Position numbers and translations under genes: made by a program
Shown here: positions 1 to 5,124 of the stretch, piece after piece
Position numbering within the stretch: position 1 is the first letter of the stretch
Layout of the letters: every line of letters starts with the position of its first letter
Assembly (NCBI GenBank): GCA_022564695.1
Contig: JADFKX010000150.1
Location: 1-5,124, forward strand
Source: Chloroflexota bacterium
GTDB taxonomy: Bacteria > Chloroflexota > Dehalococcoidia > SM23-28-2 > RBG-16-64-32
Length of the DNA: 5,124 nt
Direction of reading: 5' to 3'
The notes under the pieces: model-generated
Told to the model about the DNA's origin: nothing
Database searches by the model: none
What the model saw: only the letters and a program-made list of their open reading frames with translations

Positions 1-1
1 G

Positions 2-340
2 GTAATAGGCATTGGTTTGCTCCTGAACTTATTGGTCATCGTGGCCAACGGAGGGTTGATGCCTATCGCTCCCTCCACAATGGAGAGAGCGGGTCTTGAG
101 GACGAGCTGGTGGAGTTGGAGTTGGGCGATTCGGTACCGCAGACCAAGAACGTTCTCCTGGATGAGGGTGATACTCATCTGGAACTGCTATCGGATCGTA
201 TTACCTGGGGGTCTGCGGGTCCGGTTCCCGTGTTCAGCATAGGTGATGCTGTCATTGGGTTCGGGCTTATCATTATTCTCGTGGAGTTACTGCTCCCTAA
301 GCTACAGCGGCCGCCACGGGATCGGCTCTCCCCGACTTAG
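2..340 (+). CDS. DUF5317-like membrane protein, C-terminal part (5' end outside window)
   Basis: This is the last 112 residues of a protein whose reading frame is open to the left edge, so its true start is not visible. A TTG at 17 could be called as a start, but the frame continues upstream and the hydrophobic segment begins before it. The visible part holds a membrane segment followed by ANGGLMPIA (about residues 15-23). A polar stretch with KNVLLDEGD comes next, then PVFSIGDAVIG and a second membrane segment near the C-terminus. This order (NLLVI..NGG.MPI, then a VLLDEG-like stretch, then VFSIGD) matches my recollection of the DUF5317 family, which are small integral membrane proteins of unknown function. 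No enzymatic residues can be named. It lies 150 bases upstream of the solute-binding protein gene on the same strand, and a shared transcript is possible but not shown. In sampled rows its 3' end is less GC-rich than the fumarase at the other end. Confidence 0.72.
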   Translation, partial: VIGIGLLLNLLVIVANGGLMPIAPSTMERAGLEDELVELELGDSVPQTKNVLLDEGDTHLELLSDRITWGSAGPVPVFSIGDAVIGFGLIIILVELLLPKLQRPPRDRLSPT

Positions 341-448
341 TCGGTTTGGTCGCTGCGGACGAATCCGGGTAACCTTGTGGTGCCCTGACTCGTTTTCCCC
401 TCTGAGGTTGCCCTAACCAGTAGCAGTCGCATGCGGCGGTCGGTAGCA

Positions 449-454
449 TATAGT
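449..454 (+). promoter_or_regulatory. Candidate -10 box upstream of the solute-binding protein gene
   Basis: TATAGT lies 36 bases before the ATG at 491 and is one mismatch from the TATAAT consensus. I see no convincing -35 hexamer at 16-18 bases upstream, where the sequence reads close to GTCGCA. If it is used, the transcript would begin near 461 with a leader of about 30 bases that includes the ribosome binding site. The rest of the 341-490 gap holds no gene that I can support. Confidence 0.28.
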
Positions 455-476
455 TCCGGCGTTGGGTGCGAATAGT

Positions 477-483
477 AAAGGAG
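477..483 (+). promoter_or_regulatory. Ribosome binding site of the solute-binding protein gene
   Basis: AAAGGAG, seven bases before the ATG at 491, is a strong Shine-Dalgarno match at normal spacing. It fixes the start of the solute-binding protein. The downstream permease gene has only a weak equivalent. Confidence 0.85.
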
Positions 484-490
484 AGAGTCA

Positions 491-2182
491 ATGGAGCGAC
501 CACGAAGAATTCGGTGGTTATGGATTCTTGCCGCGCTAGCCGCATTCGCCGCGGTGGCGTTCGCGGCCTGCAATGGGGATGATGATGATGGTGGGGACGG
601 TGGCGTATCCGGTGACCGCATTGAGGGCGGCAGCATAGTGGTGCAGGGCAACGAGTTCGATTCCCTGGACCCGCACTTCTCGGCCTTCGCCCAAGACATC
701 TCCCTTCAGCGGATGATCTGGCGTGGGCTGTACACCATGGACATTGATAACGTGCCACAGCCGTCCATGGCAGCCGCTCTTCCTGATATCACCGAGGATG
801 GCACTGTCTACACGATCACGCTAAGGGAAGGCCTGCAGTGGTCCGACGGCGACGACCTGCTGGCTGAGGACTTTGTGGCGGGGATTCTCCGCACGTGCAA
901 CCCGGACAACGCTGGCCAGTACTTCTATGTGCTGGAGAACCTGGGTGGCTGCTTTGACCACTACACGAACGAGGATGGATTCGATGGCGACCTGGAGAAC
1001 CTGGTAGGCGTCAAGACGATTGACGACACGACGCTGGAGATCACGCTGGCCACGGCGCAGCCCACGTTCACGATCATCCTCTCTCTGTGGATGACGTTCC
1101 CATCGCCGGTGCACCTGCTGCCCAACTCCAGCGACCCCTGGCCCACGGACCCTGACGAGTTGGTCTATAACGGCCCCTACATGCTCACGAGCTACACGCC
1201 TGCGGCCGAGGTTACACTGGCGCCCAATCCCAACTGGGCTGCCCCCAACGGCATCAGCCCTACCCTGGACAGCATCACCATCAAGTTCATCGACGACAAC
1301 GCGGTGGCCAACAACGCCTACCGCACAGGCGAGCTGGTGTTCTCCCAGGTTGACACGACGGTCCTCACCACCGTTGTCAGCGAGTTCGTGGAAGGCGAGG
1401 AGTACTTCAAGTTCCTGCAGCCGTCCACCCGCGGACTGGAGATGCAGCTTGATGATCCCACCCTGGCTGACCTGGACGTCAGGCTGGCGCTGTCTCAGGC
1501 GATCGACAGGGAGGAGCACAATAGGGTGGCGGCTGACGGCGCCAATGCGCCCAGCACGAGCTGGATCCCGGCCGTCACGAGCGGCGCGGCGCCAGACGCA
1601 TTCGACGATATCGTCGGGTTCGACCCTGAGTCGGCCGCGCAGCACCTGGCGGACGCCGGCTACCCCAACGGCGAAGGCTTTCCCGATATGAGCATTCTCG
1701 TGGGCGACAGCCCGAGCGCTAGAGCTACTGCGGAGTTCCTCCAGCAGAGCTTCAAGACCCACCTGAACATAGATGTGGACATTGAGGTGGTGGACGCGAA
1801 GACGCGCTCCTCTCGCTTCAGCAACAAGCAGTTCCAACTGTTCCCCGGCGGCTGGATACAGGACTACCCGGACCCGGAGAACTGGGTGCTGGGGCTGTTC
1901 GACACCGGCGGCTCGATCAACATGTACAACTGCAGCGACCCCGACATTGACGATCTGGTGGAGAAGGCCCGCTTCAACACGAACGACGCGGAGCGGATCA
2001 GCCAGTATCAGGAGATCAACGAACTCATCGTCACGAGGGTGTGCGGGATCGCTGTTTACTGGCATGAGAACAACCACTACTTGATCAGTCCCAACGTGGT
2101 AGGGATGCGTGAGAACATTGCTGGCCAGGACGCATACCAGGCCGGCGACTGGATGGCGGAGGCATGGGGTCTGTCTGAGTAG
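491..2182 (+). CDS. Peptide-type ABC transporter solute-binding lipoprotein (SBP family 5, OppA/DppA-like)
   Basis: This 563-residue protein is the extracellular receptor of a peptide/nickel-type ABC importer, a normal length for the family. The start is set by a strong ribosome binding site. Residues 1-26 form a lipoprotein signal: a basic start (RPRRIR), a hydrophobic core and FAAC, with Cys27 the likely lipidated residue. Phe at -3 is not the preferred lipobox residue. An Asp/Gly linker (residues 30-38) follows. Family signatures are GLQWSDGDDLLAEDF (about 114-128), NGPYMLTSYTP (227-237), LDVRLALSQAIDREEH (328-343), the AGYPNGEGFPD stretch (389-399) and GGWIQDYPDPENW (453-465). The last resembles the conserved W..DYPDP segment of oligopeptide- and dipeptide-binding proteins. 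Cys136 and Cys154 could form an extracellular disulfide, as could Cys481 and Cys518; this is inferred from spacing alone. The ligand is unproven: the family also binds nickel complexes, oligosaccharides and opines. OppB/OppC-like permeases downstream favour peptides. Confidence 0.93.
   Translation: MERPRRIRWLWILAALAAFAAVAFAACNGDDDDGGDGGVSGDRIEGGSIVVQGNEFDSLDPHFSAFAQDISLQRMIWRGLYTMDIDNVPQPSMAAALPDITEDGTVYTITLREGLQWSDGDDLLAEDFVAGILRTCNPDNAGQYFYVLENLGGCFDHYTNEDGFDGDLENLVGVKTIDDTTLEITLATAQPTFTIILSLWMTFPSPVHLLPNSSDPWPTDPDELVYNGPYMLTSYTPAAEVTLAPNPNWAAPNGISPTLDSITIKFIDDNAVANNAYRTGELVFSQVDTTVLTTVVSEFVEGEEYFKFLQPSTRGLEMQLDDPTLADLDVRLALSQAIDREEHNRVAADGANAPSTSWIPAVTSGAAPDAFDDIVGFDPESAAQHLADAGYPNGEGFPDMSILVGDSPSARATAEFLQQSFKTHLNIDVDIEVVDAKTRSSRFSNKQFQLFPGGWIQDYPDPENWVLGLFDTGGSINMYNCSDPDIDDLVEKARFNTNDAERISQYQEINELIVTRVCGIAVYWHENNHYLISPNVVGMRENIAGQDAYQAGDWMAEAWGLSE
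578..589 (+). repeat. (GAT)4 run coding the Asp linker
   Basis: Four perfect GAT codons (Asp30-Asp33) are followed by Gly and Asp codons (GGT GGG GAC GGT GGC). They lie three codons after the lipidation cysteine and form a flexible acidic tether between membrane anchor and binding domain. Slippage would change linker length by whole codons without breaking the frame. Confidence 0.8.
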
Positions 2183-2199
2183 TTCAACTCGCTAGTGGT

Positions 2200-2240
2200 A
2201 AAGGCGCGGGAGCCCTATTCGGACCCCCGCGCTTTTATTT
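2200..2240 (+). terminator. Intrinsic terminator between the solute-binding protein and permease genes
   Basis: GCGCGGG (2204-2210) pairs perfectly with CCCGCGC (2226-2232). The stem extends outward by a G-U pair and three A-U pairs (2200-2203 with 2233-2236). The loop is 15 bases, and the 3' side runs into TTTTATTT (2233-2240). This is a classic rho-independent terminator, starting 18 bases after the solute-binding protein stop. Because it precedes the permease genes on the same strand, it probably acts as a partial terminator that keeps receptor mRNA in excess, or as a full stop if the permeases use their own promoter. Confidence 0.88.
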
Positions 2241-2273
2241 GTGCGGCGGCTACGTTGGAGCACGGGCTGCGTC

Positions 2274-2279
2274 TATAAT
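2274..2279 (+). promoter_or_regulatory. Candidate -10 box of a short-leader promoter for the permease genes
   Basis: TATAAT, a perfect -10 consensus, lies after the terminator and ends 12 bases before the ATG at 2292. Transcription would start near 2286, leaving a leader of about six bases or fewer. No good -35 hexamer sits at 16-18 bases; TTGGAG at 2255-2260 is only 13 bases away. There is no TGn extension. The ribosome binding site is weak (AGAG, 2282-2285), which fits leaderless or near-leaderless translation. Support is the motif and its position only. Confidence 0.42.
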
Positions 2280-2291
2280 TCAGAGATAGCT

Positions 2292-3212
2292 ATGACGGGC
2301 TACATTATTCGCCGTATCCTCTGGATGATCCCTCTTCTGTGGGCGGTGACCACGGTCACTTTCTTCCTGATGCACCTTGTACCGGGTGGCCCCTTTGACC
2401 AGGAGAAGCAGCTTCCTCCGGCCGCCCTGGAGAACCTGGAAAAGCGATACAACCTAGACAAGCCGCTGTTCGAGCAGTACGGCCTCTACATTTGGGGCGT
2501 GGCGCAGGGCGATCTGGGCATCTCCTTCCGTCAGGACCGCGAGGTGACTGACATCCTGCGGGATGGTTTCTGGGTTTCCGCTCAGTTGGGGCTTATCACC
2601 TTCGCCTTCGCTATGGTTGTGGGGATGTTCCTGGGGGTGTTCTCCGCTCTCAACCAGAACAACTTTTTGGATTACGTGGGGGTGTTCTTCGCCACGGTGG
2701 GCGCATCTATGCCGAACTTCATCGCCGCCACTCTGCTTGTGCTCATTTTTTCCGTGCAGCTAGGCTGGTTTGATGTATTGGGCTGGGAGTTTGGGAATTA
2801 CAGGAAGATGGTCTTACCGGTGCTTTCCCTGGGGCTTCTGCCTGCGGCATACGTGGCGCGGATCACCAGGGCCAGTATGTTGGAGGTTTTGGGTCAGGAT
2901 TACATCCGCACGGCGAGGGCTAAGGGTTTGAGGGAGCGGGTGGTGGTGCTCCGGCACGCCGTGAAGAACGCCATGATTCCGGTGCTGACGGTGGCCGGCC
3001 CTATCTTCGCAATCCTGGTGACCGGGTCGTTTATCGTGGAGCGTATCTTCCAGATCAACGGCGTCGGCCGGCCATTCGTGGATGCGGTGTTTCGCCGCGA
3101 CTACGGAGTGATCATGGGCACCACTATCTTCTACGCCACCGTAGTAGCGATCGCAAACTTGGTGGTGGACATCCTTTACGCGGCGGTAGATCCCCGCATC
3201 AGGTATCAGTAG
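2292..3212 (+). CDS. oppB: ABC transporter permease, OppB/DppB-like
   Basis: This is a 306-residue inner membrane permease, one half of the channel of a peptide-type importer. I chose ATG 2292 because MTGYIIRRILWMIPLL matches the usual start of the family. The longer frame from GTG 2241 would add 17 unrelated residues beginning right at the terminator. The first membrane helix (about 9-29) is followed by GGPFDQEKQLPPAALENLE (32-50), an OppB-like segment, and by GDLGISFR (73-80). Further helices lie at about 99-120, 130-156, 173-190, 232-250 and 278-298. The ATPase-docking EAA loop runs from Glu198 through RTARAKG (206-212) to Pro230. The C-terminus (DPRIRYQ, 300-306) is also family-typical. 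The gene follows a terminator and a candidate promoter, and ends five bases before the next permease. I see no truncation or missing motif. The oppB name rests on resemblance to remembered E. coli OppB; DppB-type substrates remain possible. Confidence 0.93.
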   Translation: MTGYIIRRILWMIPLLWAVTTVTFFLMHLVPGGPFDQEKQLPPAALENLEKRYNLDKPLFEQYGLYIWGVAQGDLGISFRQDREVTDILRDGFWVSAQLGLITFAFAMVVGMFLGVFSALNQNNFLDYVGVFFATVGASMPNFIAATLLVLIFSVQLGWFDVLGWEFGNYRKMVLPVLSLGLLPAAYVARITRASMLEVLGQDYIRTARAKGLRERVVVLRHAVKNAMIPVLTVAGPIFAILVTGSFIVERIFQINGVGRPFVDAVFRRDYGVIMGTTIFYATVVAIANLVVDILYAAVDPRIRYQ

Positions 3213-3217
3213 GTGAG

Positions 3218-4150
3218 ATGGCTGAATCGGGGGTAGCCGGCTTAGAGGAGTTCGAAGAGGCCGCCAGCAGGCGAGAGCGGGGGCTGTGGTCGGACGCTTT
3301 CCGGCGGCTGATTCGCAATCGCCTGGCCATGGGCGCCCTGGTCATCCTGGTCCTCCTTGGTATCCTGGCGGTGACCGGGAACACCATCGGGTGGGTGCAG
3401 CGCTACGACCCGGCGTTCGATTATGACCGGTCGGCGTTGAAGGAAGGGCCCAGTCTGGACCACTTCTTTGGTACGGATAACCTGGGACGGGACAACTGGT
3501 CACGGGTGCTGCAGGGGCTGCTGATCTCCCTGCAGGTGGGCCTGGGGGTGCAGGGGATTGTGGTGGTTATCGGCCTGCTGGTGGGCGGCACTGCGGCCCT
3601 ATCCGGTCGCTTGGGCGACAACATCCTCATGCGGTTCACGGACCTGGCTTACGCCTTTCCAGATCTGCTGTTCATCATCCTCATAAGGGCCGTTCTGTTT
3701 GGGCGGGACTGGCCCATCATCGGAAACGAACGGCTGTTAGTGATCTTCGCCATCTCATTTGTGAGCTGGACGACGGTGGCGCGTCTTGTGCGGGGGCAGA
3801 TGCTATCGCTGGCGGAGCGGGACTACGTGATAGCGGCCCGCGCCATGGGGGCGACGCAGAGGCGCATCGTGTTTCAGCACATGCTGCCGAACACGTTGGG
3901 CCCGGTCATCGTGGCCATCACGTTCGGCATCCCTATCGCCATCTTCGCGGAGGCAGTCCTCGCCTTCATCGGCTTCGGGCTGTCGCCGCCGACGGCGAGC
4001 CTGGGCACTCTGGTGGAGTCAGGCTACCGGTTTATCATCGAAACGGAGTGGATGCTGATCCCACCGGCTGTGGTGATCGCTCTTCTGATGCTCTGCTTCA
4101 CGTTTGTCGGCGATGGGTTGCGGGACGCTCTGGATCCGCGCGCGCACTAG
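3218..4150 (+). CDS. oppC: ABC transporter permease, OppC/DppC-like
   Basis: This 310-residue membrane protein is the partner of the preceding permease in the importer channel. The start at ATG 3218 lies five bases after the oppB-like stop. An AGG at 3211-3213, overlapping that stop codon, is the likely ribosome binding site, and tight translational coupling is expected. The N-terminal cytoplasmic segment carries SLWSDAFRR-like residues (GLWSDAFRR, 22-30) before NRLAMGALVI, as in OppC. FGTDNLGRD (84-92) is the conserved segment of this subfamily. Membrane helices lie at about 37-53, 101-128, 146-161, 172-189, 228-250 and 280-297. The EAA loop spans Glu200, AARAMG (206-211) and LPN (223-225). 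FIGFGLSPP (250-258) and GDGLRDALDPR (298-308) complete the signature set. All expected elements are intact, so an ATPase partner should exist, yet none is encoded in the window. DppC-like specificity cannot be excluded. Confidence 0.94.
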   Translation: MAESGVAGLEEFEEAASRRERGLWSDAFRRLIRNRLAMGALVILVLLGILAVTGNTIGWVQRYDPAFDYDRSALKEGPSLDHFFGTDNLGRDNWSRVLQGLLISLQVGLGVQGIVVVIGLLVGGTAALSGRLGDNILMRFTDLAYAFPDLLFIILIRAVLFGRDWPIIGNERLLVIFAISFVSWTTVARLVRGQMLSLAERDYVIAARAMGATQRRIVFQHMLPNTLGPVIVAITFGIPIAIFAEAVLAFIGFGLSPPTASLGTLVESGYRFIIETEWMLIPPAVVIALLMLCFTFVGDGLRDALDPRAH

Positions 4151-4163
4151 GTTTGCGACGGTG

Positions 4164-4205
4164 GATCTAGCCGCCGGAGGTCTGGCTGGTCCAGGCGGCT
4201 AGGTC
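4164..4205. terminator. Convergent intergenic hairpin, possible bidirectional terminator
   Basis: CTAGCCGCC (4167-4175) is perfectly complementary to GGCGGCTAG (4194-4202). Three further pairs outward (one G-U) give a 12-pair stem with an 18-base loop. It sits between the 3' ends of the oppC-like and fumarase genes, where either transcript would form it. There is no T tract on either strand, so it is not a standard intrinsic terminator. It may stop transcription weakly, protect 3' ends, or be a dispersed palindromic repeat. Confidence 0.5.
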
Positions 4206-4233
4206 GAGAGGGCGACGGGAAATATGTCGATGG

Positions 4234-5124
4234 CTATTCGCCCAGGCCGGGCTCGGTCATCTTCGTCGGGTCCAGGATGCGGTCGAGGTCTTCGTCCGAG
4301 AGGTCCGTCTTCTCGCGCGCCACCTCGCGGACGGTGCGGCCGCTGGCGGCGGCCTCTTTGGCGATAGCGGTGGCGGCGTCGTAGCCGATGACCGGCGCCA
4401 GGGCGGTGGCGATGGCGAGGCCCCGCGCCACTGTCTGAGGGCCGCGCTCTGTGGCGTGCAGCCCTTCGATGCACCGTTCGCTGAAGTTGGCGGCGCCGGC
4501 TGCCAGCAGCTCGATGCTTTCCAGCAGGTTGTGGGCGGCCACAGGCATCATCGTGTTGAGCTCGAAGTAGCCGCCCTGGGCGGCGACGCTGACGGCGGCG
4601 TCGTTGCCGATGACCTGGGCGGCCACCTGGATGAGCGACTCAGCGATGACGGGGTTGACCTTGCCGGGCATGATGGAGCTGCCGGGCTGCACTTCCGGCA
4701 ACGCCAGCTCGCCCAGGCCGGCGCGGGGGCCCGAGCCCAGCCAGCGGATGTCGTTGGCGATCTTCATCAGGCTGACGGCGATGGTGCGCAGGCTGCCGCT
4801 GGTCTCAAGCACTGCGTCCAGCGTGTTCTGGGCCTGGAAGTGGTTGTCCGTTTCGTGGATGGTGACGGCCAGCTCCTGTGAGAGGACGGCGCAGACGCGG
4901 GAGGCGAACTGCGGGTGGGTGTTGACGCCGGTGCCGACGGCGGTGCCGCCGAGGGCGACCTCCGAGAGCTCTTCCTGGGCGCGGCGCAGGCGGCGCACGC
5001 TGCGCTCCGCCTGCCCAGCGTAGCCGAGGAGTTCCTGGCCGAGCCGGATGGGGGTGGCGTCCTGAAGGTGTGTGCGGCCGGTCTTGACGACGCCCCAGAG
5101 CTCCTTCGACTTGACCTCCAGCGC
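4234..5124 (-). CDS. fumC: Class II fumarate hydratase, C-terminal two thirds (N-terminus outside window)
   Basis: Fumarase interconverts fumarate and L-malate in the TCA cycle, in the cytoplasm, as a homotetramer. The frame is open to the right edge, giving 296 visible residues numbered here from base 5124; a GTG at 4998 is internal, not the start. The visible part opens with KTGRTHLQDATPIRLGQE (14-31). THLQD is fumarase-like, whereas aspartase as I recall it has Gln instead of this His19. GGTAVGTGVNTHPQF (59-73) follows. GSSIMPGKVNP (148-158), the superfamily signature, carries the catalytic serine loop (Ser149). The His19 to Ser149 distance is 130 residues, equal to His188 to Ser318 in E. 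coli FumC as recalled. By that offset about 169 N-terminal residues are missing and the full protein would be near 465 residues, a normal length. The end (DEDLDRILDPTKM, 277-289) is the usual small C-terminal domain. The gene converges on the importer operon and is visibly more GC-rich. Confidence 0.9.
   Translation of the reverse strand, partial: ALEVKSKELWGVVKTGRTHLQDATPIRLGQELLGYAGQAERSVRRLRRAQEELSEVALGGTAVGTGVNTHPQFASRVCAVLSQELAVTIHETDNHFQAQNTLDAVLETSGSLRTIAVSLMKIANDIRWLGSGPRAGLGELALPEVQPGSSIMPGKVNPVIAESLIQVAAQVIGNDAAVSVAAQGGYFELNTMMPVAAHNLLESIELLAAGAANFSERCIEGLHATERGPQTVARGLAIATALAPVIGYDAATAIAKEAAASGRTVREVAREKTDLSDEDLDRILDPTKMTEPGLGE

Noticed and set aside
332..347. Small hairpin CCGAC-TTA-GTCGG followed by TTT at the end of the DUF5317-like gene
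   Set aside because: The stem has only five pairs with a three-base loop and three T's, and it overlaps the stop codon. It is too weak to call a terminator.
367..418. GGGTAACC (367-374) pairing with GGTTGCCC (406-413), with AACC (415-418) as a competing partner, as a possible attenuator or riboswitch
   Set aside because: The long pairing has a G-U and a 31-base loop, and the competing one only four pairs. There is no terminator tail and no known riboswitch motif, and the only candidate promoter lies downstream.
491..571. Twin-arginine (Tat) signal in the solute-binding protein
   Set aside because: RRIRWL has two arginines but not the expected RRxFLK pattern. A general lipoprotein signal ending at Cys27 explains the sequence.
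821..2077. 418-codon open frame on the minus strand, antisense to the solute-binding protein
   Set aside because: Its translation is rich in Val, Arg, Leu and Gln with no recognisable domain. It mirrors the codon bias of the real gene, whose family motifs are clear.
2241..2291. GTG start at 2241 for the oppB-like permease
   Set aside because: It would begin directly at the end of the terminator T-rich run and add 17 residues unlike the family. ATG 2292 gives the normal N-terminus.
4456..4881. 141-codon open frame on the plus strand, antisense to fumarase
   Set aside because: It is a Gly/Ala/Asp-rich shadow of GC-rich codons. The minus strand carries the unmistakable fumarase signature over the same bases.
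4234..4998. Fumarase starting at GTG 4998, or an aspartase identity
   Set aside because: The frame continues to the window edge with the conserved KTGRTHLQDATP segment, so 4998 is internal. The His in THLQD favours fumarase over aspartase.

Overview
The window looks like a chromosomal stretch of a fairly GC-rich bacterium. The acidic, Asp/Gly-rich lipoprotein linker, the DUF5317-type membrane protein and the permease style would fit a Chloroflexota-like lineage (for example Dehalococcoidia or SAR202 relatives). That placement is inferred from recalled family resemblance and is tentative.

Layout, left to right. (1) Bases 2-340, plus strand: the C-terminal part of a small membrane protein resembling the DUF5317 family, cut by the left edge. 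(2) Bases 341-490: a 150-base gap with a candidate -10 box and a clear ribosome binding site. (3) Bases 491-2182, plus: a family 5 extracellular solute-binding lipoprotein (OppA/DppA type). (4) Bases 2183-2291: a strong intrinsic terminator, then a perfect TATAAT box just upstream of the next gene. (5) Bases 2292-3212 and 3218-4150, plus: the OppB-like and OppC-like permeases, five bases apart. (6) Bases 4151-4233: an 83-base convergent gap holding a long hairpin. (7) Bases 4234-5124, minus: the C-terminal two thirds of a class II fumarase (FumC), cut by the right edge.

The three central genes form the receptor and channel of one peptide-type ABC importer. The lipoprotein captures ligand outside the membrane and delivers it to the OppB/OppC heterodimer. 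Both permeases keep the cytoplasmic EAA loop that docks the ATPases, yet no ATPase gene (OppD/OppF type) lies here: the neighbours are a DUF5317-like gene and a convergent fumarase. The terminator after the binding-protein gene should make receptor mRNA exceed permease mRNA. The TATAAT box suggests the permeases may also have their own short-leader promoter. Fumarase is a TCA-cycle enzyme with no evident link to the importer.

I see no RNA gene, CRISPR array, insertion sequence or phage gene. Nothing supports a novel system. The points worth a second look are regulatory (terminator plus short-leader promoter, convergent hairpin) and organisational (missing ATPases).
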